Below, in pieces: positions 16,667 to 25,727 of a stretch of DNA of 34,985 nucleotides. The stretch is taken from IMG/VR virus record IMGVR_UViG_3300010413_000212, positions 1 through 34,985 of that record. One strand, written 5' to 3'. Positions within the stretch are counted from its first letter, which is position 1; the number at the start of each line of letters is the position of its first letter. This DNA comes from a virus. Below the pieces are notes generated by a model. The model ran no database searches and was not told where the DNA came from. It saw only the letters and a list, made by a program, of their open reading frames with translations. The position numbers were made by a program, and so were the translations under genes.

Positions 16667-17763
16667 TGGCAATAAATGAAATTACAGATTATACAGCAGT
16701 TGTGACACCAGCAACTACGGATAAATTCATCTGTCAACAACGCGGGACTACAAAGCAAATAACGGCCGCGGATATGTTTGATGTAATAAATTATTTTAAC
16801 AACGTTTCTTCTGACGATTTGTATACAGTCGATACTTTTTTGGGTACTCAGTCAGGAAGCGCGGTCAAGATAACAATTTTGCAGCTTATTACGTATATGA
16901 AAACGAAAAGTTATGCTTGCATTTATGGTGGTTATGATCAATATGGGGTGACACAAGATTGTGACGCTTATCATGTATCAACTAATACATGGGCAAATCA
17001 AACGTCAATGTCAACAGCGGCAAGATTTGAATTGGCCGCCTCTACAATATCAGGTAAAGGATATATTTACGGAGGGTATGCGGCTGCTAATTCTATATTA
17101 TGTGATCAATATAATTTATCGGGAGACGCATGGACTTCTAAAACGGATTTAATTAGCGCAAGAGCTTTTTTGGCAGCGTCTACCATAAACGGGTATGGGT
17201 ATATTTATGGCGGACAAGGAACATCTGTTTTGGATGATTGTGACGAATATGACGCCACGGGTAATAGCTGGACAAATAAGGCCGATATGCCTGATTATGG
17301 CAGGATACAGCATGCGGCTTCCACGATATTAGACAAAGGCTATACATATGGAGGTTATGCTGGAGCAGCGCTCCAAGATTGTAACGAATATAATCCTTCA
17401 ACAAACGCATGGGCTAACAAAGCAAGCTTTACAAGTATTGCTAAGTATTGGCTTGCGGCTTCATCTATGCATGATAAAGGATATATTTATTGTGGATATA
17501 ATTCAGGGTCATACGGACATTGCGATCTTTTTAATTCTGTTACTAATACATGGACTTCGAGAAGGGCAAATTCTATATCAAGATATGGGATAGCGGCTTC
17601 ATCAATATTGAATAAAGGTTACATATACGGAGGTCTTGGAGGCGATGGTTCATATATGCGTACATGCGACCAATTCAAACCTTCAGCTAATTATTGGTAT
17701 AATAAAGCAGATATCCCAACAAATGCAAGGTATGGCATGGCGGCGTCAACTATATATGTATAG
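16666..17763 (+). CDS. Tail fibre with six-bladed kelch receptor-binding domain
   Basis: A 365-residue protein. The N-terminal ~85 residues are the anchor domain shared with the upstream 80-residue protein. From ~residue 86 six kelch units follow, each with a [KY]-G-Y-x-Y-x-G-like strand, a conserved Cys-Asp and a Trp (first: ACIYGGYDQYGVTQDCDAYH). The end ARYGMAASTIYV supplies the closing strand. Each blade carries one Cys at the same place, as in the hub protein's propeller. Kelch propellers bind proteins or glycans; the likely role is host recognition. Confidence 0.75.
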   Translation: MAINEITDYTAVVTPATTDKFICQQRGTTKQITAADMFDVINYFNNVSSDDLYTVDTFLGTQSGSAVKITILQLITYMKTKSYACIYGGYDQYGVTQDCDAYHVSTNTWANQTSMSTAARFELAASTISGKGYIYGGYAAANSILCDQYNLSGDAWTSKTDLISARAFLAASTINGYGYIYGGQGTSVLDDCDEYDATGNSWTNKADMPDYGRIQHAASTILDKGYTYGGYAGAALQDCNEYNPSTNAWANKASFTSIAKYWLAASSMHDKGYIYCGYNSGSYGHCDLFNSVTNTWTSRRANSISRYGIAASSILNKGYIYGGLGGDGSYMRTCDQFKPSANYWYNKADIPTNARYGMAASTIYV

Positions 17764-17772
17764 GGAGGTTTT

Positions 17773-18411
17773 ATGTTAAATGATTTTTTAAAAGACCATC
17801 AATTATTTAATTCTGAATTTCAGGATGATTATTTTGTTACTCAAAAATCAGGTACTGATTGGGGACAATATAAACAGGCCATAAGAGAGCTTTATAAACG
17901 AGTACGGGGGCTGAGGGAGTCTTATTGTGATTACGAAAAGTTATTAGTGGAAATTGAAGAAAAAAAATTGATGAGTCAAGCCGAAGGATTCGAAGCTAAA
18001 TATGCCGAGATTGAACATCGTCGTAAAGTTATGCAGATAGAAGAAGCTGAGAGAGTCATTCGTGATACCGAAAGAGAATTTAAAAGATTTTACCAGCAAG
18101 CCTATATTTTAAAACAAAGAATTGGAGATGTTGATAGGGAAAGAAGGAAAAAGTTAGACCGGGAACAATTTGAATATAAAGTAAAAGAAATGCTTGTAAC
18201 TGATTGGATGCTTGACGGAAAGTGCTCTCGTGAAACGCATGAACTTTTACATTCGTTGCCTATTGATGTTAGGAAACAAATTATAGAAGATTCCAAAGAC
18301 AAGGAAACTCAATTCAATATGATTGAAGATTATATAAATAAAGATAATGATTATTTTAAAGATTGTAAGGAATTAGATATTGACATTAAATGTCTATTGA
18401 AGGAGGTGTGA
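17773..18411 (+). CDS. Long coiled-coil protein (212 aa), unknown virion or assembly role
   Basis: Starts behind GGGAGG. Nearly all residues are charged and helical. A coiled coil runs from about 30 to 140 (YEKLLVEIEEKKLMSQAEG and AERVIRDTEREFKRF), followed by a smaller helical C-terminus with SRETHELLHSLP. It occupies the place where P22-like phages encode tail-needle or ejection-assembly proteins, but I see no sequence signature of either. It overlaps nothing and ends one base before the next ATG. Confidence 0.6.
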   Translation: MLNDFLKDHQLFNSEFQDDYFVTQKSGTDWGQYKQAIRELYKRVRGLRESYCDYEKLLVEIEEKKLMSQAEGFEAKYAEIEHRRKVMQIEEAERVIRDTEREFKRFYQQAYILKQRIGDVDRERRKKLDREQFEYKVKEMLVTDWMLDGKCSRETHELLHSLPIDVRKQIIEDSKDKETQFNMIEDYINKDNDYFKDCKELDIDIKCLLKEV

Positions 18412-18412
18412 T

Positions 18413-19357
18413 ATGGCAGGGCCATTGCAATTTATAACTGATATTCTCAGTGGAGGTACAAATACAACAGTTGAAGCTCCTGAAATGAGTGATGAAGAAA
18501 AGCAATTTTTGAATCAAATAAATGAGGCTTTAGCAAGCCAACAGGCTTATTATGATCAAATGATGCCTATATTTGCTCACCAGATGCACTATAAGTTAGT
18601 TGGAGAAGAAGGCTCTGTGCCCCAAGATTTATTAGATCAGCAAAGCGAATTACAAAGTGAAATTGATAAATTGAATGAAAAGGTCTCTGGCGGTGGATGG
18701 GGTTTCGAAAATGTGACGAAGGATAAAATCGCAGATTTAGAAGATCAGTTGAATAGTGTGAATAGTCAAATTGAAGGTTATCAGAAAACTCAAAAATGGG
18801 TAAAGATGACAGATGAAGAATGGTATAATGATTCTCAAACTACTGATACTGAACGGAGGCAATGGGATATCTATCAAGGTCAAATGGATAGATACCAGAA
18901 AGCACTCGCAGGCGAACTCCCTTTAACCGAACAAATGACGCAACAAAAAGCTGATGAGTTCAAACAACTAAAAGGCATGTTGGGAATTACAGGAGATACG
19001 CCGGAAACAGCAAGGGCACAGGACACAATATCAGCTCAGCAATTAGCGGCTTTCAATAAGAAATGGAGCGCTGCAGAAGAACAGCAGCGTTATAATGAAT
19101 TAGGTACGGCAGGGCAGGGATATACCAATATAACAGCTCTTGCTCAGAATGTTCCAGCTCAAAATGTCGGCACTATGCAGAATTTAGGAAATATTTACGG
19201 CAATACCATACAGGGGTATGGATCATTATTGCAGCCATACCAGGCTTATAATCAAATGGCCTATAACGCACAGGCGCAAAATCAAGCAACACAAGCACAG
19301 ATGTATGGATCAACATTGAATTTGGCTGGATTATTAGGAATGGCAGCAATAGTATAA
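18413..19357 (+). CDS. Probable internal/ejection protein (314 aa, Gln-rich)
   Basis: Behind AAGGAGG. The N-terminus has a short hydrophobic helix (PLQFITDILSGG), then helical, Gln-rich coiled coil (about 35-150). The C-terminus is rich in Q, N, A and Y with a final hydrophobic LNLAGLLGMAAIV. Proteins of this look (alpha-helical with a glycine/alanine-rich membrane-seeking end) are ejected into the host envelope by podoviruses to form a DNA conduit. Its place immediately before two other candidates supports that role. Not proven by motif. Confidence 0.6.
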   Translation: MAGPLQFITDILSGGTNTTVEAPEMSDEEKQFLNQINEALASQQAYYDQMMPIFAHQMHYKLVGEEGSVPQDLLDQQSELQSEIDKLNEKVSGGGWGFENVTKDKIADLEDQLNSVNSQIEGYQKTQKWVKMTDEEWYNDSQTTDTERRQWDIYQGQMDRYQKALAGELPLTEQMTQQKADEFKQLKGMLGITGDTPETARAQDTISAQQLAAFNKKWSAAEEQQRYNELGTAGQGYTNITALAQNVPAQNVGTMQNLGNIYGNTIQGYGSLLQPYQAYNQMAYNAQAQNQATQAQMYGSTLNLAGLLGMAAIV

Positions 19358-19368
19358 GGAGAAAAAGC

Positions 19369-20412
19369 ATGACAGGATTTAATTATTCACCACCGAGACC
19401 TATACAATATGGGAATATGAACCCATTGCAGGGATTGTCTGGAAGTGTAGCGCAAGGTATCCAGTTAGGTTCTATGATGGATTCTAAAAAAACTAATATC
19501 GGGTTGCAAGACCCTGACAATGTCGATATCGATGTTAATCAAACTTTACAGGATGTCACGCAGGATTTAAATACTTATAAAGAATATTATAAAAAAGCGA
19601 ATAAAGCAGTAGACGAAAATACGCGTCAGCAAATTATATCAAATGTGAAATTTCAAACTCCAATAGTAGCACAAATGGCAGAGAACGGGATTGATCCTAA
19701 AACAGCGGAAGAGGCTTTAAATAAAATGAAAAGGAATGATCCGAACGCGTATGCCGATTTGAGTGTTATAGCTGATCGGATGGGAGGATGGGGCAGTCCT
19801 GGAGGAAAAGCTATAAAAGAAAAAGCTGCTCAAATGAAAAGTTCATATGACCAACAACGCGCGGGGATGTTATGGCCGACTGTAAAAAGCATAGATGATT
19901 TATGGGAGAATTATGACAAATTAGCATCGAAAGGTATTAAGGTAGATTCCGAAACAATGAACGTGGTAAATAAAAGAAATAAATATTTACGTGAATTAGC
20001 CCAGATTGATCCTGATGGATTTAAAAAATATATGGCAGATTTTGAAAGCAAAAAAGGAAGGCAGGGCGGAGGAGCTAACCAGACCGGAAAAAGAGATTCA
20101 TGGTTCAAAACATTACAAAGCATGGCCGAAAAATTGGATTTTGTTAAAGACCCTTACGCTGAAAAATTAAGAGAGGCCGCGACTAATGTGACCAAGCATG
20201 CAGGTGCAATGCGTGAGTCTGAGATGAGAGATATGTATGAAGTATTAAACGAGGGACAACAAAGATTAGATCAGAAAAACAAAGGCGGCAGGGGTGGTAG
20301 CAGAAATTATACAGACGCGCAGAAAAGAAAAATGTTTTATGAAGAATTACGTAAGGCGAATGGGGATAAAGAACTGGCAAAGCAAGCCCTGATTGAGAGG
20401 TTAAGCAGATAA
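19369..20412 (+). CDS. Probable internal/ejection protein (347 aa)
   Basis: Behind AAGGAG. It begins MTGFNYSPPRPIQYGNMNPL, a proline-rich start common in second ejection proteins, and continues as mostly helical, lysine/glutamate-rich sequence (ALNKMKRNDPNAYADLSVIA). A Gly/Arg-rich linker lies near 230 and another, GGRGGS, near 310. No catalytic motif is visible. The stop overlaps the ATG of the 1183-residue gene by one base, indicating coupled production in the same virion set. Confidence 0.6.
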   Translation: MTGFNYSPPRPIQYGNMNPLQGLSGSVAQGIQLGSMMDSKKTNIGLQDPDNVDIDVNQTLQDVTQDLNTYKEYYKKANKAVDENTRQQIISNVKFQTPIVAQMAENGIDPKTAEEALNKMKRNDPNAYADLSVIADRMGGWGSPGGKAIKEKAAQMKSSYDQQRAGMLWPTVKSIDDLWENYDKLASKGIKVDSETMNVVNKRNKYLRELAQIDPDGFKKYMADFESKKGRQGGGANQTGKRDSWFKTLQSMAEKLDFVKDPYAEKLREAATNVTKHAGAMRESEMRDMYEVLNEGQQRLDQKNKGGRGGSRNYTDAQKRKMFYEELRKANGDKELAKQALIERLSR

Positions 20413-23400
20413 TGCTTGAAATTGATTTTAGTTTTTTAGATAATCCTGAAGACCAAAAGAAAATTAAATCTTTCGAGGAAAAATACAAAAAGACTAAAGA
20501 GCCTGTTGAAGATTTTGATTTTAGTTTTTTAGATAATCCAAAAGATCAAGCTAAAATATCCACTTTACAAAAGAAATATATAACTACTGACCCTTCATGG
20601 GGCGCGCAGCCTATACCTACTGAAGAGACATCTAACTTGAAAGACATTGATAAACTGGTTGACATGAAAGATTTAAAAGATGAAGTTGAATCCGAATATC
20701 AAAAAAAGATCAATCCTTTAGTTGAAAAACGTAACGAAAGGACTTTAACTCCAGAAGAAAAACAACAAATGATTGACATCGAAAGTGAGCGTCAGAAAAA
20801 ACGTGAAGGATTAGCTAAATCTAAAGAACTTATAAGCGGCGAAGAAAGTTTTGTTAAAGAGTCTGCCCCTGGGGTTTTTAAAGAAAAAGACACTGGAAAA
20901 ATAATATACGAAAAACCAATTGAATCAGATTTGCTTGATGATCCTATTTTTAATGCTATAACGTTTGGTGCTGGTATAGGTGTCGGCACTGCCAAAGCCA
21001 TGCAATTAGGCGGATGGGGCGTTGCGAAAGAGGGGCTGAAGGGTATTTTAAGTGATTTGTCATGGGGTTTGACCGATGTCGCGAAGCTTGGCGTTAAAGG
21101 AGTTAAGGCATTAGAAGGAAAATTAATTAAGAGTAAAGTTTTAGAAAAAGAATTGCAGGGAAGAGCGTTAGAGCAGGCCATGTTAAATGATTTAAAAAAC
21201 GGTACAAATGAGGCCGAATTACTTAAAAAATCTTTTGCCGTAAAAGACGCTGATAAAATAGCTCAGGATTATTATTTAAAAAAGCAAAGAAAAGGATTGA
21301 AAGATAAACTTGCCATTCAAATTTGGGACAATAATCATAATGCGAGAAAAGCGTTAGAAGATGTTGTTAAAAAAGCCAATAAAACAATTGCCGAAGGTAA
21401 ACTTCCAGCTAAGGAAATTGCTGATATAGAATTGATTTCAAAGTCCGCGGAACACGCTGTTCAAAGACGTGTATTGCAGTCGGGTGCTGGCGAGAAAGCT
21501 ATGGAGACTATGAAATATGTTGACAAGGAAGTTCTTGGTCCGCTAACTAAGCCGGAGATTGAAATACTTGGTAGTGTTAGAAACTCTTTGAGGGAAAGTG
21601 AATTATCTGGACGTGAAGTATTCGATAAAAGTATTAAAGGTGCGACTAAAAAGTATGACGCGGAAATAAAAAAAATAGATGATTTAGTTGATAAAGGTAT
21701 AATTTCACCAGAGCAGAAAGGAGAAATTTTATCAACTATAAAACCTCCTGAAAAAACTCAACGTACAATTTCTACTCGTTTAACGAAAGAAGAAAATGAT
21801 GTATATATTAAATATAGAATGACAGACCGTATAAAACAAGCAAATGAAAAACTACAAAAAGTATATGACGGTCAATTAGAAAAATTATATAAAGAAGGAA
21901 TACTTTCAAAAGAATCACTTGATTACATGAGAGCTAACGGGATGAATTATGATCCTCGTATAGCAATGAAATATTTAGATCCTGCAGAAAAAGCAAGGCA
22001 TGGGGGGAAGGGATCAAATAGCGGTTTGCCTTATCTCGAAACTGGTACGGATGATCCTTTATATAATGACGTAAGATATGCTTTGAATGATTATGTAGGT
22101 AGAACTGAATCCATGATTTACCGCAACAGAGCGAATAAAGCATTGCATGATTATGCCTTGAAAGACCCAGATACAAGCATAGCGAGGGTTTTAAAAGACG
22201 GTGAGACTATAGGCCCCAAGGAAGACACGGTAAAAGCTTTCATTGATGGACAGGAAAAGAAAATAGTTATGCCGGCGAAGTTGGCAAAAGAATGGAACGG
22301 AATGGATCCTCTTTTAACCGAAACTCAAGCTAAATGGGCAAGTATAATCTCTGGAAATAAAATATTAAAATTATTCGCTACTGGTATCAACCCAGTATTT
22401 GCCATAAGGAACATAATTAGAGACGCGGCTTATATATATATGAGTCCTGAATATAAATCCGCTTTTTTACCTAAGGCAATAGGGCAAATGCTGACAGACT
22501 ATAAGCAAACAGCTAAAGCGGCTTTTACTAACACAGGGCTGGCAAGAGATTACGTGGAATTAGGCGGAGGCATGGGACGTGAGTCCTTGACTTTTTCCAG
22601 CCAGACAGGTGCTAAATCCATGAAGCATATAGAGGATTTTCTTGGTAAAGCTGGCGAAGTCTCTGAAAGATGGACACGATTAGCTCATATGAATAGAGTT
22701 TTAAAAAATGGCAGGAGTAAAGCAGCCGCGGCTTTTATCGCAAGAGATGCATTAGATTTTAATCAAGGCGGGCAGGTCGTTAAAGCGTTGAACGCTATGC
22801 TCCCTTATGTCAACGCAGGGATGCAGGGCACGCGAGGCATGGGTAAATTTTTCATGAAAGACAAGGGTTTGTTCGGTTGGAAATTAGCGAATTTAGCTGG
22901 TCTTAGCATGGCACTTTATGGCTGGAATAATTACGGAGATCATAAAGCTGATTATGACAAACTTTCTCCACATTTAAAGGCTTCAACGTTTGCATTTTGG
23001 ACTCCTTTTACTTATAAGGACGAAAACAACGAAACTCAAAGATTTTTCTTGCATTTCCCGAAAGACCCTTTTCAATCTGCTTTTACGTCTGTTTGTGATA
23101 ATGTAATTCAAGGAATGGTTGGGCATGATGTTGACCTCAGACAAAGCGCGTCGGCTATTTCCAATTTTCTCAGTATAGTTCCCACGAGTTCGGGCATGAT
23201 GCCCCCTTTAGCGAGAGCCTTCGCGGGGTATGAATTTAATAAAGATTTGTTTAGAAACGAGGATATATGGAAACCCGAAGAGGTCGCTCCCGAAGAGCAA
23301 TATTATTCTACAACACCTGAAATTTATAAAAAAGTAGGGCAGACAGCGAAGACTTCACCTGTTAAATTAAAGTATATGATGGAACAATTCTTCTCAAGTA

Positions 23401-23963
23401 ATAATCTTTTTGCGACCGCGTTCGGATTGGGATTGGATAAGATATTAAAAGAGGGTACGGAAGAAGATCAAAAAAGATGGAATGATATACTCTCAAAAGA
23501 AATTGGGTTGGGGATTTATCGGCGCACATGGATGGATTATAAAAAATACTATAAGGCAAAAGACGAAAAATTAAATATTCAAACCGAACAATGGATTAAC
23601 AAGAGAAAGCAAAACGAAGCCATGAAAAAAGGTGAAATGTACATAGGCGAAGAGGAAGAATTCGGATTAACGAAAAAAGGGCTTTCCAAACGTTATAAGC
23701 AAAGATTGAAATCTACGAATATTTTGGATTCTATCGAAAATAAAAAAGATTATAAAATATGGCAGAATATAATGTTTGAAAGCACCTCTCCACAGTCCGC
23801 GGCGGCACAGGTTTACAAGGTGTTTGGTCAAGAATCCGATTATGAAGAAAGAATAAAACCATTGATAGGTAAATTGAAGAAAGCGTATCCAAGAAATTTT
23901 GTTAAGAAATTTTTTAAATATTTAAATTACTATGAAAGAAAAGGATTGGAAGAGGGGCAGTAA
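20412..23963 (+). CDS. Giant internal virion protein with polyvalent-protein (LPD38-like) domain
   Basis: An 1183-residue protein. Residues ~4-17 and ~36-48 are two copies of DFSFLDNP[EK]DQ, coded by an identical 25-base stretch (20422-20446, 20515-20539). The centre is helical. The segment around 650-690 (KLFATGINPVFAIRNIIRD, then AAYIYMSPEYK) is typical of the large polyvalent-protein-associated domain LPD38, found in proteins delivered together with phage or plasmid DNA. Long hydrophobic or amphipathic helices (GYGWNN-type, around 830-850) follow. I infer injection with the genome and a role in DNA translocation or early protection. No lytic transglycosylase motif was recognised. Confidence 0.7.
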   Translation: MLEIDFSFLDNPEDQKKIKSFEEKYKKTKEPVEDFDFSFLDNPKDQAKISTLQKKYITTDPSWGAQPIPTEETSNLKDIDKLVDMKDLKDEVESEYQKKINPLVEKRNERTLTPEEKQQMIDIESERQKKREGLAKSKELISGEESFVKESAPGVFKEKDTGKIIYEKPIESDLLDDPIFNAITFGAGIGVGTAKAMQLGGWGVAKEGLKGILSDLSWGLTDVAKLGVKGVKALEGKLIKSKVLEKELQGRALEQAMLNDLKNGTNEAELLKKSFAVKDADKIAQDYYLKKQRKGLKDKLAIQIWDNNHNARKALEDVVKKANKTIAEGKLPAKEIADIELISKSAEHAVQRRVLQSGAGEKAMETMKYVDKEVLGPLTKPEIEILGSVRNSLRESELSGREVFDKSIKGATKKYDAEIKKIDDLVDKGIISPEQKGEILSTIKPPEKTQRTISTRLTKEENDVYIKYRMTDRIKQANEKLQKVYDGQLEKLYKEGILSKESLDYMRANGMNYDPRIAMKYLDPAEKARHGGKGSNSGLPYLETGTDDPLYNDVRYALNDYVGRTESMIYRNRANKALHDYALKDPDTSIARVLKDGETIGPKEDTVKAFIDGQEKKIVMPAKLAKEWNGMDPLLTETQAKWASIISGNKILKLFATGINPVFAIRNIIRDAAYIYMSPEYKSAFLPKAIGQMLTDYKQTAKAAFTNTGLARDYVELGGGMGRESLTFSSQTGAKSMKHIEDFLGKAGEVSERWTRLAHMNRVLKNGRSKAAAAFIARDALDFNQGGQVVKALNAMLPYVNAGMQGTRGMGKFFMKDKGLFGWKLANLAGLSMALYGWNNYGDHKADYDKLSPHLKASTFAFWTPFTYKDENNETQRFFLHFPKDPFQSAFTSVCDNVIQGMVGHDVDLRQSASAISNFLSIVPTSSGMMPPLARAFAGYEFNKDLFRNEDIWKPEEVAPEEQYYSTTPEIYKKVGQTAKTSPVKLKYMMEQFFSSNNLFATAFGLGLDKILKEGTEEDQKRWNDILSKEIGLGIYRRTWMDYKKYYKAKDEKLNIQTEQWINKRKQNEAMKKGEMYIGEEEEFGLTKKGLSKRYKQRLKSTNILDSIENKKDYKIWQNIMFESTSPQSAAAQVYKVFGQESDYEERIKPLIGKLKKAYPRNFVKKFFKYLNYYERKGLEEGQ

Positions 23964-24191
23964 ATGGATGTAAATATGATATCAGTTATTGGTTTTGTAT
24001 TTCTCTATGGAGTTATAGGGATAATTTGGGCAGTACGGCTGGAGGGGAAGGTGAAAAGCATACGAGAAGTGTTCAATATGTTCCTGGAAAATGACAGAGA
24101 AAACAGTAGAATAATTAAAGAATCTATTGATAAGCTTTTCGAGTGTCAGCGTAAACTCGAAGAGATCGTCAATAGAATGTATGGTAGATGA
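23964..24191 (+). CDS. Small membrane protein, holin candidate
   Basis: A 75-residue protein with one transmembrane helix at residues ~5-24 (ISVIGFVFLYGVIGIIWAV), then a charged coiled coil. The next gene, an M23 peptidase, overlaps it by four bases (ATGA). A single-helix protein immediately before a lysin fits a pinholin or antiholin. Its coiled coil would also suit a spanin-like role. Not diagnostic by sequence. Confidence 0.6.
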   Translation: MDVNMISVIGFVFLYGVIGIIWAVRLEGKVKSIREVFNMFLENDRENSRIIKESIDKLFECQRKLEEIVNRMYGR

Positions 24192-24625
24192 TTAAAAGAT
24201 TACCAAATATTCAAGTAATAACCGATAGGTTTGGTTCTCCGAGACATTATGGTTCACATCGTGGTGTTGATTTAAGGTCAGTTCGATTTTTAAAAGGCAC
24301 TGGCTATGTGAAACAATGGGCGTTGCAACAGGTTATAACTCCTGAATCGTGCATTGTAGATAGATTTGGTACTGATAATTCTGGAAATAAATTTGTAGTA
24401 GTAAGACCTTTTGAAACTAATTTTACTGAGCTTAAATTCATTCATGTAAATTTCAAGGAACTACAGGAAGAGCAGGTTTTAATAAAGCATGAATTTATAG
24501 GTTATACTGAGATTGGTGGTACATCGAAAGCGCATCATTTACATTTTGAAGTATGGAAAAGGAATATAGCAATAGATCCTGTTGTTTATTTTATCGCAAT
24601 GAACATAAAGTATAAATTTAAATGA
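24188..24625 (+). CDS. M23 (LytM-type) zinc metallopeptidase, endolysin
   Basis: A 145-residue single-domain peptidase. Zinc ligands are visible: GSHRGVD (H24, D28) and HHLHFEVW (HxH at 117-119), with an additional conserved His at 86 (KFIHVNF) and RFGSPRHYGSH as the usual entry loop. M23 enzymes cut peptide cross-bridges of peptidoglycan. No signal peptide is present, so it needs a holin to reach the wall. It lies between two small membrane proteins and overlaps both by four bases. Confidence 0.85.
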   Translation: MIKRLPNIQVITDRFGSPRHYGSHRGVDLRSVRFLKGTGYVKQWALQQVITPESCIVDRFGTDNSGNKFVVVRPFETNFTELKFIHVNFKELQEEQVLIKHEFIGYTEIGGTSKAHHLHFEVWKRNIAIDPVVYFIAMNIKYKFK

Positions 24626-24813
24626 AAAAACGAGCTTTGAAATATAAGGATGAATCAATAAGAGAGGCTTTGAGAAAAGTAAATAATCCATGGGACATGA
24701 TAGCTTTTCTTTTTGTGTATAGATCAAAAGAAATAATGTTTATGATAATTCTTGTTTTACTTACGATTATTTTTTTTCCAGATCTTGTTAAGATAATTGG
24801 AGGTATATTATGA
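24622..24813 (+). CDS. Small membrane protein, second holin/antiholin candidate
   Basis: A 63-residue protein with a charged N-terminal 30 residues and one transmembrane helix at ~39-62 (MFMIILVLLTIIFFPDLVKI). It is coupled by four-base overlaps to the M23 gene and to the lipase gene. Topology, inferred from charge, is N-in. Function is assigned only from the lysis-cassette context. Confidence 0.6.
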   Translation: MKKRALKYKDESIREALRKVNNPWDMIAFLFVYRSKEIMFMIILVLLTIIFFPDLVKIIGGIL

Positions 24814-25499
24814 CCGATAAAGAACTCATGCAGGCTTGTATTAACGAATATGATGGAGAATATGGCAAAGTTAGAAAAGTATATGATTTAAGAAAGAAAT
24901 TTAAAAAAGATCATGTTCAAGGTTCTTTTGGGTGGATTGACGGTGAACCCGGCACTATTTATATTAACTTTTGCGGTAGTAAAGAATTGCTTGATTGGTG
25001 GGATAATTTTAAATTCTGGAAAAAAAATTTCTGGACAGAAAAGCAGTGGAAAAAAATTATACCTTACGAATGTATGGAGAGCAAGATTAAAGTTCATGCT
25101 GGATTCATAGGTCAGTGGAAACAAGTAAGATCAATTATACATGAAGAAATTCAGAAATATAACAAGATAATCGTAACCGGCCATAGTCTTGGTGGCGCGA
25201 TAGCTAATCTTTGCGTACTTGATATACAATATTTTAATCCAGACAAAGAATTGTCAGTTAGAACTTTTGGCGCACCTGATGTTGGGAATAAGTATTTTGT
25301 TAAAAGTTTTAATAAAAGAATAAAAAATTCAAAACAATATATAAATGGTGATGATATAGTTACTAAAGTCCCGCCATGGTTGTTCGGGTATAGAAAAGTT
25401 ATTAAAGTAATTAAGATAGGCGTAAGTCACTGGTATTTTAAAATATCAGGAACTCACCTCGACCACTACCCACGAAAATATATTAAAAATATGTCTTGA
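24810..25499 (+). CDS. Class-3 lipase-like alpha/beta hydrolase
   Basis: A 229-residue protein with hallmarks of the lipase class 3 family. It has VHAGFIGQW (residues ~95-103), the nucleophile elbow VTGHSLGGA (S126), RTFGAPDVGNKYF (152-163), YINGDDIVTKVPP with the acid at D182, and a C-terminal His (THLDHYP, H216 or H219). It acts on acyl esters, most likely phospholipids or outer-membrane lipids. No signal peptide is visible, so release through the holin is assumed. The start follows GGAGGT and overlaps the preceding gene by four bases. It is the last gene before the terminator at 25565. Confidence 0.82.
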   Translation: MTDKELMQACINEYDGEYGKVRKVYDLRKKFKKDHVQGSFGWIDGEPGTIYINFCGSKELLDWWDNFKFWKKNFWTEKQWKKIIPYECMESKIKVHAGFIGQWKQVRSIIHEEIQKYNKIIVTGHSLGGAIANLCVLDIQYFNPDKELSVRTFGAPDVGNKYFVKSFNKRIKNSKQYINGDDIVTKVPPWLFGYRKVIKVIKIGVSHWYFKISGTHLDHYPRKYIKNMS

Positions 25500-25534
25500 C
25501 AGAATTTATCCTATTGTTACAAAGAGTTAAAATT

Positions 25535-25726
25535 TACTGCAAAGTATAACTATAACTCCTTTCGCCCCTGCCTGTCAGGGGTTCTTTTTTGTGCAATCTC
25601 TAACTCTATCTGTCTTAGTTCATTATTAAGTCTATCAGCTTCGAGTAAAAATTGCAACATTTTTTCTGCTTCTTTTTTCTCACCATATTTACAAATATTA
25701 TAAAAACTATCCCATAATGTTTCCAT
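25535..25726 (-). CDS. Small leftward protein (63 aa) with coiled coil
   Basis: Begins METLWDSFYNICKYGEKKEA at 25726, one base after the upstream leftward gene stops, and uses a GGAGGT within that gene's last codons. Residues ~17-50 are strongly helical (LLEADRLNNELRQIELEIAQ). Its C-terminal codons are written across the opposite-strand terminator, giving RTPDRQGRRSYSYTLQ. No family is recognised. Tight coupling and the strong start suggest a real gene, perhaps a partner of the 266-residue protein. Confidence 0.6.
25565..25590 (+). terminator. Intrinsic terminator ending the late operon
   Basis: CCCCTG (25565-25570) and CAGGGG (25576-25581) form a perfect six-pair GC-rich stem with a CCTGT loop, followed by TTCTTTTTT. 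It lies 66 bases after the lipase stop. There is no T-run on the other strand, so it acts on rightward transcripts only. Confidence 0.9.
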
Positions 25727-25727
25727 G

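Noticed and set aside
13644-17763. Diversity-generating retroelement targets in the kelch genes
   Set aside because: No reverse transcriptase or template repeat with adenine-specific changes was seen in the window.
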